Below are positions 1 to 5,809 of a stretch of 5,809 bases of DNA, one piece after another. The notes beneath the pieces were generated by a model that worked only from the letters and a program-made list of their open reading frames with translations, did not search any database and had not been told where the DNA came from. This stretch comes from SAR116 cluster bacterium (lineage in GTDB: Bacteria; Pseudomonadota; Alphaproteobacteria; Puniceispirillales; Puniceispirillaceae): positions 1-5,809 of the forward strand of contig NYTO01000116.1 in the NCBI GenBank assembly GCA_002683535.1, read 5' to 3'. The translations under genes were made by a program, and so were the position numbers. Position 1 is the stretch's first letter. The number at the start of each line of letters is the position of its first letter.

Positions 1-570
1 GGTCTGAAGGTTGTGTCGCCCTGGTCGGCGGCAGATGCCAAGGGGCTGCTGAAAGCGGCCATTCGCGATCCAAACCCGGTAATTTTCCTGGAAAATGAAG
101 TGATGTACGGCCAGAGTTTTGATGTGCCGGATGATGATGACTGGGTTGTGCCGATTGGCCGTGCCAACATCGTCCGCGAGGGCAGCGATGTGACCATCAC
201 CGCCTTTTCGATCATGGTAGGACGCGCACTGGAAGCCGCCGACAGGCTGGCCGAACAGGGCATTTCTGCTGAGGTGATTGACCTTCGCACGATCCGTCCA
301 CTGGATACCGAGACGATTGTCAATTCGGTGAAAAAGACATCGCGGCTTGTCACATGCGAAGAGGGGTTCCCGTTTGCCGGTGTCGGGTCGGAAATCGCGA
401 TGCAGGTCATGGAGCAGGCTTTTGACTGGCTGGATGCGCCGATTGCGCGTGTGACGGGCAAGGATGTGCCAATGCCCTATGCCGCCAATCTGGAAAAGCT
501 GGCACTGCCGCAGATTGAAGATATCGTCGCGACAGTTGTTGCGAGCTGCGAAGGCTTCAGGGGGGATTGA
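1..570 (+). CDS. pdhB: Pyruvate dehydrogenase E1 component, beta subunit (3' part; 5' end outside window)
   Basis: Cytoplasmic E1-beta subunit. Together with E1-alpha it decarboxylates pyruvate on thiamine diphosphate and passes the acetyl group to the lipoyl arm of E2. The reading frame is open from base 1 ([17 protein letters not shown]), so the gene is cut by the window edge; the GTG at 13 is an internal codon, not the start. The visible 189 residues cover the end of the pyrimidine-binding domain (PVIFLENE, about 27-33) and the whole transketolase C-terminal domain (about 50-180), with the family signatures [14 protein letters not shown] (89-102), [14 protein letters not shown] (120-133) and [20 protein letters not shown] (151-170). 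Many alphaproteobacterial PdhB proteins carry an N-terminal lipoyl domain, but that region is not in view. The stop lies 3 bases before pdhC, indicating translational coupling. Identification is very secure. Confidence 0.97.
   Translation, partial: GLKVVSPWSAADAKGLLKAAIRDPNPVIFLENEVMYGQSFDVPDDDDWVVPIGRANIVREGSDVTITAFSIMVGRALEAADRLAEQGISAEVIDLRTIRPLDTETIVNSVKKTSRLVTCEEGFPFAGVGSEIAMQVMEQAFDWLDAPIARVTGKDVPMPYAANLEKLALPQIEDIVATVVASCEGFRGD
559..566 (+). promoter_or_regulatory. Ribosome binding site of pdhC
   Basis: The purine run AGGGGGGA lies inside the last codons of pdhB, 7 bases before the pdhC ATG at 574. It supports that start and coupling of pdhB and pdhC translation. A second GAGG (569-572) is too close to the ATG to be the main site. 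Confidence 0.6.
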
Positions 571-573
571 GGA

Positions 574-1851
574 ATGGCTATTGATATTCTGATGCCGGCC
601 CTGTCGCCAACTATGGAAAGTGGCACGGTGTCGAAATGGACAGTTTCGGTCGGTGATGCTGTGCGCAGTGGCGATGTCATTGCCGAAATCGAAACCGACA
701 AGGCCACGATGGAGGTTGAAGCGGTCGATGAAGGCGTCATGGCGGTAATCCTCGTAAGTGAAGGGGCCGAAGGGGTTGCTGTTGGCACTCCGATTGCCCG
801 CCTTGCAGAGGATGGTGAAGCTGTTGATGATGTGGCAGCGTCTCCGGCTGCCTCAGCACCTGCGCCTGCTGCGCCGGCAACAACAACTGACGAAAAGCCT
901 GCAGACACAACAGCCCCCGTCGCGACGCCCGCACCTGTGTCTGCGCCATCCGCAAAGGATACACAGAGCAAGGCGGGCGAACGCATTTTTGCTAGCCCGC
1001 TGGCGCGCCGGATTGCTGCGGATCGGGGTGTCGATCTGGCATCACTCGCCGGAAGCGGTCCGCATGGCCGCATTCTGCGCCGCGATGTAGAGGCTGCCGA
1101 AACACGCCAGTCATCTGCTGGTGTTGCAGCCATGCCGGCAAACGCGCCGATGTCGGCAGTTGCCGGGGCCAGCACGGTTGAGGCGAACAGCCAGATGCGC
1201 CGGACCATTGCGCATCGCCTGCAGGAATCCAAGGCAAACGCGCCGCATTTCTATCTGACCGTTGACTGTGAGATCGACAATCTTCTGGCGGCCCGCCGGA
1301 TGATGAATGAACAGGCTGGCGAGGGTGTGAAGATTTCGGTCAATGATCTTGTGATCAGGGCGGCGGCAATGGCGCTGATCGCGGTTCCCAAGGCGAATGC
1401 CAGTTGGGAAGGCGAGAATACCCGCTATTTCCAGCATGCCGATGTTGCCATGGCAGTGGCGGTTGATGGTGGGCTTGTTACACCAGTGGTCTGGGCGGCT
1501 GAACAAAAGGGCCTTGCTGCCTTGTCGGGCATCACACGGGACCTGGCGCTGCGCGCGCGTGAGGGCAAACTGGCCCCGGAAGAATTTTCCGGTGGCAGCT
1601 TTACGATTTCCAATCTTGGCATGTATGGCATCCGTGAATTCGCTGCTGTCATCAATCCGCCGCAGGGGGCCATTCTTGCGGTTGGTGCGGGTGAGGAACG
1701 CCCGGTGGTGCGCGATGGACAACTGGCGGTTGCCACAGTGATGAGCGTCACCCTGTCAGCTGATCACAGGGTTGTGGACGGGGCTGTCGGCGCGGAATGG
1801 CTGCAAGCCTTCAAGGGTTACATCCAGCAGCCGGTAACAATGCTGCTATAG
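574..1851 (+). CDS. pdhC: Dihydrolipoamide acetyltransferase, E2 of pyruvate dehydrogenase
   Basis: Core subunit of the pyruvate dehydrogenase complex. It accepts the acetyl group on a lipoyl lysine and transfers it to coenzyme A. Its 425 residues show the classical order. One N-terminal lipoyl domain spans about 1-78, with lipoylation site Lys43 in [11 protein letters not shown] low-complexity Ala/Pro/Thr/Ser linker follows (about 85-130). The peripheral subunit-binding domain is at about 138-175 ([33 protein letters not shown]). A second Ala-rich linker (about 176-203) leads to the catalytic domain (about 205-425), which contains [12 protein letters not shown] (342-353) and the active-site motif DHRVVDG (397-403) with His398. 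Having a single lipoyl domain is usual for this branch, whereas E. coli AceF has three. The start is supported by the [18 protein letters not shown]-terminus, which is standard for the family. Lys43 is the expected substrate of the LipA encoded downstream. Confidence 0.98.
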   Translation: MAIDILMPALSPTMESGTVSKWTVSVGDAVRSGDVIAEIETDKATMEVEAVDEGVMAVILVSEGAEGVAVGTPIARLAEDGEAVDDVAASPAASAPAPAAPATTTDEKPADTTAPVATPAPVSAPSAKDTQSKAGERIFASPLARRIAADRGVDLASLAGSGPHGRILRRDVEAAETRQSSAGVAAMPANAPMSAVAGASTVEANSQMRRTIAHRLQESKANAPHFYLTVDCEIDNLLAARRMMNEQAGEGVKISVNDLVIRAAAMALIAVPKANASWEGENTRYFQHADVAMAVAVDGGLVTPVVWAAEQKGLAALSGITRDLALRAREGKLAPEEFSGGSFTISNLGMYGIREFAAVINPPQGAILAVGAGEERPVVRDGQLAVATVMSVTLSADHRVVDGAVGAEWLQAFKGYIQQPVTMLL

Positions 1852-1853
1852 CC

Positions 1854-1859
1854 GGGGGA
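1854..1859 (+). promoter_or_regulatory. Ribosome binding site of lpdA
   Basis: GGGGGA in the 13-base gap after pdhC, 5 bases before the ATG at 1865, at ordinary Shine-Dalgarno spacing. It confirms the lpdA start and leaves no room for a promoter between the two genes. Confidence 0.65.
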
Positions 1860-1864
1860 TAGTC

Positions 1865-3265
1865 ATGGCCAGTCAAAAACAATTCGATCTCGTAGTGATC
1901 GGCGGTGGTCCGGGTGGTTATGTGGCCGGAATCCGGGCAGCGCAGCTTGGCATGTCGGTGGCGCTGGTCGAACGTGAACATCTTGGCGGCATTTGCCTGA
2001 ATTGGGGCTGTATACCTACAAAGGCGCTGCTTCGTGCAGCCGAGTTGCGTCACTCCATCGACGAAATGAAGGATTTCGGCATCACCATCACTGGTGAGGT
2101 CAGCATCGATCTGCCCGCAGTTGTGAAGCGCTCGCGCACTGTTGCCGGCCGGCTGTCAACGGGCGTCAAGCATCTGCTGAAAAAGAACAAGGTCACGGTA
2201 TTTGATGCGGTGGCGAAACTTGGCGACAAGACCGGTGATCACCGGGCGGTCACATTGTCGACGGGTGGTGAGATCAGCGCCAAACATATCATTCTGGCCA
2301 CCGGTGCGCGGGCCCGGGCGTTGCCGGGGCTGGAGCCGGATGGCACATTGATCCTGACCTATCGCGAGGCCATGGTGCCGCAGACCATGCCGAAATCGCT
2401 TATCATTATCGGGTCGGGCGCCATCGGGTCGGAATTTGCGTCTTTCTACCTTGATATGGGGGTCGAGGTCACGCTGGTTGAGGCGATGGACCGCATTCTG
2501 CCAGTCGAAGACGCTGAAATTTCTGACTTTGTGAAGAAAGCTTTTGAAAATCGCGGCATGAAGATCATCACCGGCGCAAAAATGTCCGGGCTGGTTGCCG
2601 GTAAAGGCAGCGTGACTGCCAGCTTTGAAGGCGAAGCTGCTGATATCATTGCAGAACGCGCCATTCTTGCTGTTGGCATTACAGGCAATACCGAAGGGCT
2701 CGGCCTTGAGGAAACTGCCGTCAAGGTTGATCGTGGACATATTGCCATCGACAAATGGGGCGCAACGGGTGAGCCGGGCGTCTATGCCATTGGTGATGTT
2801 GCCGGACCGCCATGGCTGGCACATAAGGCAAGTCATGAAGGGATCATGTGCGTTGAACATATTGCCGGTTTGAAGGACGCGCATCCGATTGCAGCCGGAT
2901 CGGTGCCGGGATGTACCTATTGCCGCCCGCAGGTGGCATCAGTCGGGATGACCGAGGCTGCTGCGATTGAGGCAGGGCATGATATTCGCGTCGGCCGCTT
3001 TCCTATGCTGGCCAACGGCAAGGCCATTGCGATGGGTGATGATCAGGGTCTGATCAAGACAGTGTTCGATAAAAAGACTGGCGAGCTGCTTGGTGCGCAT
3101 ATGGTTGGCCCAGAGGTAACTGAACTCATTCAGGGCTATGCTGTGGCACGAACCTTGGAGGCGACGGAAGCCGAATTGATGCAGACCATTTTCCCGCATC
3201 CAACCCTGTCCGAAGCTATGCATGAATCGGTGCTTGACGCATATGGTCGCGCCATCCATTTCTAG
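1865..3265 (+). CDS. lpdA: Dihydrolipoamide dehydrogenase, E3 of pyruvate dehydrogenase
   Basis: FAD-dependent disulfide oxidoreductase that reoxidises the dihydrolipoyl arm of E2 and reduces NAD+. The 466 residues are the normal family length. In order they show the FAD-binding Rossmann motif GGGPGGYVAG (13-22), the redox-active disulfide Cys44/Cys49 in GGICLNWGCIPTK, ILATGARARALPG (143-155), the NAD-binding motif IIGSGAIGSEFASFY (181-195), the second FAD contact YAIGDVAG (307-314), and a C-terminal dimerisation domain with the catalytic His-Glu pair in HPTLSEAMHE (His445, Glu450). All key residues are present. GGICLNWGCIPTK resembles the E3 encoded in alphaproteobacterial pdh operons, more than the common GGTCLNVGCIPSK of the 2-oxoglutarate dehydrogenase E3. 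There is no N-terminal lipoyl domain. Its place directly after pdhC points to the pyruvate complex, although sharing with other 2-oxo acid complexes cannot be excluded. Confidence 0.97.
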   Translation: MASQKQFDLVVIGGGPGGYVAGIRAAQLGMSVALVEREHLGGICLNWGCIPTKALLRAAELRHSIDEMKDFGITITGEVSIDLPAVVKRSRTVAGRLSTGVKHLLKKNKVTVFDAVAKLGDKTGDHRAVTLSTGGEISAKHIILATGARARALPGLEPDGTLILTYREAMVPQTMPKSLIIIGSGAIGSEFASFYLDMGVEVTLVEAMDRILPVEDAEISDFVKKAFENRGMKIITGAKMSGLVAGKGSVTASFEGEAADIIAERAILAVGITGNTEGLGLEETAVKVDRGHIAIDKWGATGEPGVYAIGDVAGPPWLAHKASHEGIMCVEHIAGLKDAHPIAAGSVPGCTYCRPQVASVGMTEAAAIEAGHDIRVGRFPMLANGKAIAMGDDQGLIKTVFDKKTGELLGAHMVGPEVTELIQGYAVARTLEATEAELMQTIFPHPTLSEAMHESVLDAYGRAIHF

Positions 3266-3365
3266 GGTGCAGGAGACAGCCTGCCCGTGCTAGACGTCGT
3301 GTCAAATCAAGGTGTTCAGCCGGGCTTGATATAGGGTGAACGCCACTGGCTGAGAATTGAACGAG
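3266..3365 (+). other. 100-base lpdA-lipA intergenic stretch
   Basis: This is the only sizeable non-coding gap in the window. It holds a small hairpin just after the lpdA stop (3269-3284, listed separately) and two further short inverted repeats: GTTCA 3314-3318 with TGAAC 3337-3341, and TCAGCC 3316-3321 with GGCTGA 3348-3353. No -35/-10 pair with good spacing is visible: TTGATA at 3326-3331 has no convincing -10 partner. No small ORF or RNA gene could be supported. It may be a processing or attenuation site, or simply a spacer. Confidence 0.5.
3269..3284 (+). terminator. Weak hairpin after lpdA, without a U tract
   Basis: GCAGG (3269-3273) pairs with CCTGC (3280-3284) around a 6-base loop. 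GG (3266-3267) can extend the stem with CC (3285-3286) past a bulged T. It begins right after the lpdA stop, where an operon-internal or partial terminator would sit. No run of T follows, so it is not a canonical intrinsic terminator. It might instead act in RNA processing or 3'-end stability. Confidence 0.25.
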
Positions 3366-4319
3366 ATGCCACAACTCAACACAAGCAAGGGTGCCGCACG
3401 GCATCCTGAAAAGCGCAAGAACCCGGACCGGCCACAGCCGCGTCGCCCTGAATGGCTGCGCGTCAAGGCGCCTGTGTCGGCTGCCTATGGCGAAACGCGG
3501 GCGCTGATGCGTGATCTTGACCTTGTGACCGTGTGTGAAGAGGCCGCCTGTCCGAATATCGGTGAATGTTGGGCCAAGAAACATGCAACCATGATGATCC
3601 TCGGGTCGGTGTGTACGCGCGCCTGCGCGTTCTGCAATGTGGCGACCGGCCGTCCCGACCTGCTTGATATGAATGAGCCGGAGAACGTGGCCAAAGCTGT
3701 TGCCAAGCTGGCTTTGCAGCATGTGGTGATTACATCGGTTGACCGGGATGATCTGGCAGATGGCGGCGCGCAGCATTTTGCCGACACTATCAAGTTCATC
3801 CGTCTTTATTCGGCGCAGACGACCATTGAAATTCTGACGCCTGATTTTCTGCGCAAGCCCGGTGCGCTGGAGGTTGTTGTCGAGGCCCGCCCCGATGTGT
3901 TCAACCACAATATGGAAACTGTGCCGCGTCTCTATCCGGCCATTCGGCCCGGCGCGCGCTATTTTCACTCATTGTCGATTTTGCAGCAGGTAAAGCAGCT
4001 GGACCCGTCCATTTTTACCAAGTCCGGGATCATGGTTGGCCTTGGCGAGAGCGACGAGGAAGTTGGCCAGATCATGGATGATCTGCGCAGCGCTGATGTG
4101 GATTTCATGACAATCGGCCAATATCTGCAACCGACACCCAAACATGCTTCTGTTGACAGGTTTGTAACGCCGGAGACGTTCGATACCTACGCAAAACTGG
4201 GCCGGGCCAAAGGCTTTTTGCTGATGGCGTCAACGCCGCTCACCAGATCATCCTATCATGCGGACGCAGATTTTGCGGCGCTTCAGGCAGCGCGTAATGC
4301 GGCGCTGGAGTCTGCCTGA
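3366..4319 (+). CDS. lipA: Lipoyl synthase (radical SAM)
   Basis: Cytoplasmic radical SAM enzyme that inserts two sulfur atoms into octanoyl groups bound to lipoyl domains such as that of PdhC. With the ATG at 3366 it has 317 residues, close to the 321 of E. coli LipA. The auxiliary [4Fe-4S] cluster ligands are Cys57, Cys62 and Cys68 in [12 protein letters not shown]. The radical SAM cluster ligands are Cys83, Cys87 and Cys90 in CTRACAFC. The C-terminal RSSYHA motif (294-299) supplies the serine ligand typical of LipA. Also visible are [17 protein letters not shown] (119-135), [20 protein letters not shown] (180-199) and GIMVGLGE (221-228). A TTG at 3357 would add three residues, but its nearest purine run, GAGAA at 3352-3356, abuts it; the same run is about 9 bases from the ATG. 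The 30-residue N-terminus is basic and proline-rich. Location in the pdh operon fits the supply of lipoate to E2. Confidence 0.97.
   Translation: MPQLNTSKGAARHPEKRKNPDRPQPRRPEWLRVKAPVSAAYGETRALMRDLDLVTVCEEAACPNIGECWAKKHATMMILGSVCTRACAFCNVATGRPDLLDMNEPENVAKAVAKLALQHVVITSVDRDDLADGGAQHFADTIKFIRLYSAQTTIEILTPDFLRKPGALEVVVEARPDVFNHNMETVPRLYPAIRPGARYFHSLSILQQVKQLDPSIFTKSGIMVGLGESDEEVGQIMDDLRSADVDFMTIGQYLQPTPKHASVDRFVTPETFDTYAKLGRAKGFLLMASTPLTRSSYHADADFAALQAARNAALESA
4307..4310 (+). promoter_or_regulatory. Ribosome binding site of the RatA/Coq10-like gene
   Basis: GGAG inside the last codons of lipA, 10 bases before the ATG at 4321. It favours that start over the in-frame ATG at 4258, which lies deep inside lipA and would add residues that do not look like this family. 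Confidence 0.45.
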
Positions 4320-4320
4320 C

Positions 4321-4812
4321 ATGACAGTTCACGCTGAAAAGCGCATTGTGCCGCATTCTCCTGAAGAGCTGTATGCGCTGGTCGCCGATGTGCGGCGTTA
4401 TCCTGAATTTCTGCCATGGTGCCTTGCTGCACGGATACGGCACACCGATGAACGGGCTTTGACCGCTGATCTGATCATCGGTTTCCGGATGTTTCGGGAA
4501 CGGTTTACATCCTTTGTCGAACTCGATCCCGACACATTGTCGATCAATGTCAGATATGCCGAGGGGCCGTTCAAATATCTGACGAATACATGGCGGTTCC
4601 TGCCGCATGAAGACGGGTGCGAGATCGATTTCTATGTGGATTTCGAATTTAATTCGCGGTTGCTGCAATCGGTGATCGAGACCCTGTTTACCGAAGCCGT
4701 GCGGCGCATGGTTCAGGCTTTCGAAACCCGTGCTGATGACTTGTATGGACGGGCCCTTCACACTGCACCGGCCAAACAGCAGATCCCTAGTCCGGCAACG
4801 CCTCGGCCATAA
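4321..4812 (+). CDS. RatA/Coq10-family START-domain (SRPBCC) protein
   Basis: A 163-residue protein of the family annotated as type II toxin RatA or Coq10-like. Seen in the sequence: the N-terminal pattern VPHSPEELYALVADVRRYPEFLPWC (10-34), LTADLIIGFRMFRERFTS (47-64), AEGPFKYLTNTWRF (80-93), and CEIDFYVDFEFNSRLLQ (100-116) followed by an amphipathic C-terminal helix ending near LYGRA (141-145). These match the START fold, which has a hydrophobic ligand cavity. Mitochondrial Coq10 binds ubiquinone and is needed for efficient respiration, so a quinone- or lipid-binding role is the better inference here. The name RatA comes from reported inhibition of ribosome subunit association in E. coli. There is no adjacent antitoxin gene. 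It starts 1 base after the lipA stop and is probably coupled to it. The Pro/Ala/Gln-rich tail (146-163) looks unconserved and partly overprints the convergent cinA end. Confidence 0.9.
   Translation: MTVHAEKRIVPHSPEELYALVADVRRYPEFLPWCLAARIRHTDERALTADLIIGFRMFRERFTSFVELDPDTLSINVRYAEGPFKYLTNTWRFLPHEDGCEIDFYVDFEFNSRLLQSVIETLFTEAVRRMVQAFETRADDLYGRALHTAPAKQQIPSPATPRP
4787..4812. other. Tail-to-tail overlap of the ratA-like gene and cinA/pncC
   Basis: The plus-strand stop TAA (4810-4812) and the minus-strand stop TAG (4789-4787) lie inside each other's genes, so the two 3' ends share 26 bases. There is no intergenic space for a bidirectional terminator, and each transcript must end inside the opposing gene or produce antisense RNA. 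Confidence 0.9.
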
Positions 4813-5275
4813 GCTGCAGCGCGCGTGCCGCTGCCTGTTGGCGAACAGATGAGCGGTCCCCGCTGAAAACATGTCGACAGGTGCGCGTATCGACACCTGT
4901 TTGCGCCACCCCAAAATATACCAGCCCGACCGGCTTTTCGGCACTGCCGCCGCCGGGTCCTGCAATGCCGGTGATGGATACAGCAAGGTCAGCGTCACTT
5001 GCGCCAGCCAGCGCGCCAGTTGCCATTTCGGCGGCGGTTTCGACTGATACCGCACCATGCGCCACCAAAGTTGCGCTGCTAACACCCAGAAGGTCCATTT
5101 TTGCGGCATTGCTGTAGGTGACGACACCGCGGTCAAGAACGGCTGATGCGCCGGCTATATCCGTCAACGCGGCGGCAACCATGCCACCTGTGCAGGACTC
5201 GGCGCTTGTGACCATGATCCGGGCGGCAGCGGCACGCCTGACAACATCTTCTGCCAGATATTCAAGCTCATTCAT
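4787..5275 (-). CDS. pncC: CinA C-terminal domain family protein, probable nicotinamide-nucleotide amidase
   Basis: A 162-residue stand-alone version of the CinA C-terminal domain, about the size of E. coli PncC (165 residues). That enzyme deamidates nicotinamide mononucleotide to nicotinate mononucleotide in the pyridine-nucleotide cycle. The family motifs are all present: TSAESCTGGMVAAALTDIAG (23-42) with the conserved Ser and Thr, GVVTYSNAAKMDLLGV (50-65), HGAVS (73-77), ITGIAGPGGGSAEKPVG (101-117) and FSGDR (137-141), then a C-terminal helix. The N-terminal MoCF-like (COG1058) domain of full-length CinA is absent. The ATG at 5275 overlaps the pgpA stop as ATGA, which fits coupled translation; an upstream in-frame ATG at 5308 would put 11 unrelated residues in front. 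The NMN amidase role is inferred from the family. A link to competence, from which the name CinA comes, is not supported here. Confidence 0.93.
   Translation of the reverse strand: MNELEYLAEDVVRRAAAARIMVTSAESCTGGMVAAALTDIAGASAVLDRGVVTYSNAAKMDLLGVSSATLVAHGAVSVETAAEMATGALAGASDADLAVSITGIAGPGGGSAEKPVGLVYFGVAQTGVDTRTCRHVFSGDRSSVRQQAAARALQLMAEALPD
4877..4900 (+). terminator. Possible intrinsic terminator of the plus-strand operon, inside cinA
   Basis: A perfect 7-base inverted repeat, ACAGGTG (4877-4883) and CACCTGT (4894-4900), with a 10-base loop, lies 64 bases past the stop of the last plus-strand gene. On the plus strand the stem runs into only three T (4900-4902), so termination would be weak. 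It falls within coding DNA of cinA (residues GVDTRTCRH), so chance is a real alternative. Confidence 0.25.
5272..5275 (-). other. ATGA start-stop overlap coupling pgpA to cinA/pncC
   Basis: On the minus strand the cinA ATG (5275-5273) shares two bases with the pgpA TGA (5274-5272). This 4-base overlap is a classic sign of translational coupling and sets the cinA start. Confidence 0.75.
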
Positions 5276-5769
5276 CCTGCCAAACCCCATTGGCTGCCAA
5301 TTCCCCACTGTATAATCAGCAGGCAGACCGCTGCAAACACACCGGCCACAATATCATCCGCCATGACACCAACCCCGCCCGGCAGTTTTTCGGCCATGCG
5401 TACCGGGCCCGGTTTCAGAATATCAAAAACCCGAAACAGCAAAAATGCCGCCAGGTACCAGCGCCAGTCCAGCGGTACCACCAGCAATGCAATCCACTGG
5501 CCTGCCACCTCGTCGATTACCACCTCGCCAGCATCATGCCGGCCTGTTTCCCTCTGGTAGATGCCAGCAGCCATGGTGCCAAGGATACAGACGACCAGCG
5601 CAGCGATCTCCAGCAGACGCGGCGACAGAAAGGCCAAACCAGCCCCCATGACAAGGGCGGCTGCCGATCCCCAACTGCCGGGGGCAGGGCGCAGAAAACC
5701 AACAGGCCCCAGCGTCGCCAGCGTCATCATCCTGCGTTCAGATGGTCTAGATGCCATGCGTACCGCCAT
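5272..5769 (-). CDS. pgpA: Phosphatidylglycerophosphatase A
   Basis: Inner-membrane phosphatase that removes the phosphate from phosphatidylglycerol phosphate to give phosphatidylglycerol. Residue numbers here count from the outermost ATG (165 residues; E. coli PgpA has about 172). The signatures are LRPAPGSWGS (26-35), GRHDAGEVVIDEVAGQW (76-92) with the acidic metal-binding-type residues, FRVFDILKPGPVR (112-124) and GGVGVMADDIVAG (131-143). Hydrophobic stretches at about 36-48, 52-70, 92-113 and 138-155 are likely membrane segments. The start is uncertain: ATGs at 5769, 5757, 5730 and 5727 are all in frame. The first two overlap the upstream gene by 23 and 11 bases. The last two give the compact MTLATLGPVGF-type N-terminus that resembles relatives, with an AGG just upstream. 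The family call itself is secure. Confidence 0.92.
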   Translation of the reverse strand: MAVRMASRPSERRMMTLATLGPVGFLRPAPGSWGSAAALVMGAGLAFLSPRLLEIAALVVCILGTMAAGIYQRETGRHDAGEVVIDEVAGQWIALLVVPLDWRWYLAAFLLFRVFDILKPGPVRMAEKLPGGVGVMADDIVAGVFAAVCLLIIQWGIGSQWGLAG

Positions 5770-5809
5770 CTGCGGCCGACTGAAAGAGCAGCGTTGCCGT
5801 TGCCTGTGC
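5747..5809 (-). CDS. C-terminal end of probable IspF or bifunctional IspDF (5' part outside window)
   Basis: Only 20 residues and a TAG stop are in view, with the frame open to the window edge: AQATATLLFQSAADGGTHGI. The AQATATLLF segment resembles the final helix of 2-C-methyl-D-erythritol 2,4-cyclodiphosphate synthase, which follows the GRGEGIA motif (E. coli IspF: IACEAVALL). IspF catalyses a step of the non-mevalonate isoprenoid pathway. In alphaproteobacteria ispF is often fused to ispD and often sits upstream of pgpA or cinA genes, which supports the call. The evidence is a short match plus context, so it could be wrong. Whether it is IspF alone or IspDF cannot be told from this fragment. 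Confidence 0.55.
   Translation of the reverse strand, partial: AQATATLLFQSAADGGTHGI

Noticed and set aside
847..963. Repeat-like region rich in Ala/Pro/Thr codons within pdhC
   Set aside because: This is the normal flexible inter-domain linker of E2 proteins. No exact tandem DNA repeat is present.
477..1232. Long minus-strand open frame opposite pdhB/pdhC (251 codons)
   Set aside because: It lies antisense to the well-supported E1/E2 genes, is a compositionally biased Ala/Ser/Thr stretch mirroring the E2 linkers, and has no recognisable family motif.
3326..3331. TTGATA as a -35 box for a lipA promoter
   Set aside because: No acceptable -10 hexamer lies 16-18 bases downstream; the nearest AT-containing candidate, GAGAAT, is about 20 bases away.
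3216..3968. Minus-strand open frame of 250 codons opposite lpdA end and lipA
   Set aside because: It is antisense to lipA, which has all six cluster cysteines and full length. The translation has no domain pattern.
4321..4812. Toxin-antitoxin system suggested by the RatA name
   Set aside because: There is no adjacent antitoxin (RatB-like) gene, and the context with lipA and pdh genes fits a Coq10-like housekeeping role.
4240..5136. Minus-strand open frame of 298 codons spanning lipA end, the RatA-like gene and part of cinA
   Set aside because: It is the longest antisense frame but runs across three real genes, one of them on the same strand in another frame. Its sequence shows no family motif.

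Overview
The window looks like ordinary chromosomal DNA of an alphaproteobacterium with moderately high G+C. The basis is the gene order (pyruvate dehydrogenase E1-beta, E2, E3, then lipoyl synthase and a RatA/Coq10-type protein, facing an IspF-PgpA-CinA group) and the alphaproteobacterial flavour of the proteins, such as the GGICLNWGCIPTK redox motif in E3. A marine or Rhodospirillales/SAR116-like origin would fit but cannot be established from this sequence alone.

Layout, plus strand: 1-570 is the 3' part of pdhB (E1 beta). Then come pdhC (E2, 574-1851), lpdA (E3, 1865-3265), a 100-base leader or intergenic stretch, lipA (about 3366-4319) and a RatA/Coq10-like START-domain gene (4321-4812). 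Spacings of 3, 13, 100 and 1 base suggest an operon, with the only sizeable gap before lipA. Minus strand, read from the right edge: the last 20 residues of a probable IspF or IspDF (5747-5809), pgpA (about 5272-5769) and a stand-alone CinA C-terminal domain/PncC-type amidase (4787-5275), joined by overlaps. The two groups converge, and their last genes overlap tail to tail by 26 bases (4787-4812).

How they work together: PdhB, PdhC and LpdA are subunits of the pyruvate dehydrogenase complex, which makes acetyl-CoA from pyruvate. PdhC works only when its lysine 43 carries lipoate, and LipA makes lipoate by inserting two sulfurs into a protein-bound octanoyl group. The enzyme complex and its cofactor-maturation step are therefore encoded together. 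The RatA/Coq10-like protein is probably a lipid- or quinone-binding protein linked to respiration. The opposite group combines isoprenoid precursor synthesis, phosphatidylglycerol synthesis and pyridine-nucleotide salvage.

I found no mobile element, CRISPR array, RNA gene, phage gene or defence system, and no gene of unknown family. I do not think the window holds an undescribed system. The points worth a second look are small: the structured lipA leader, the convergent overlap with a hairpin inside cinA, and a few start-site choices.
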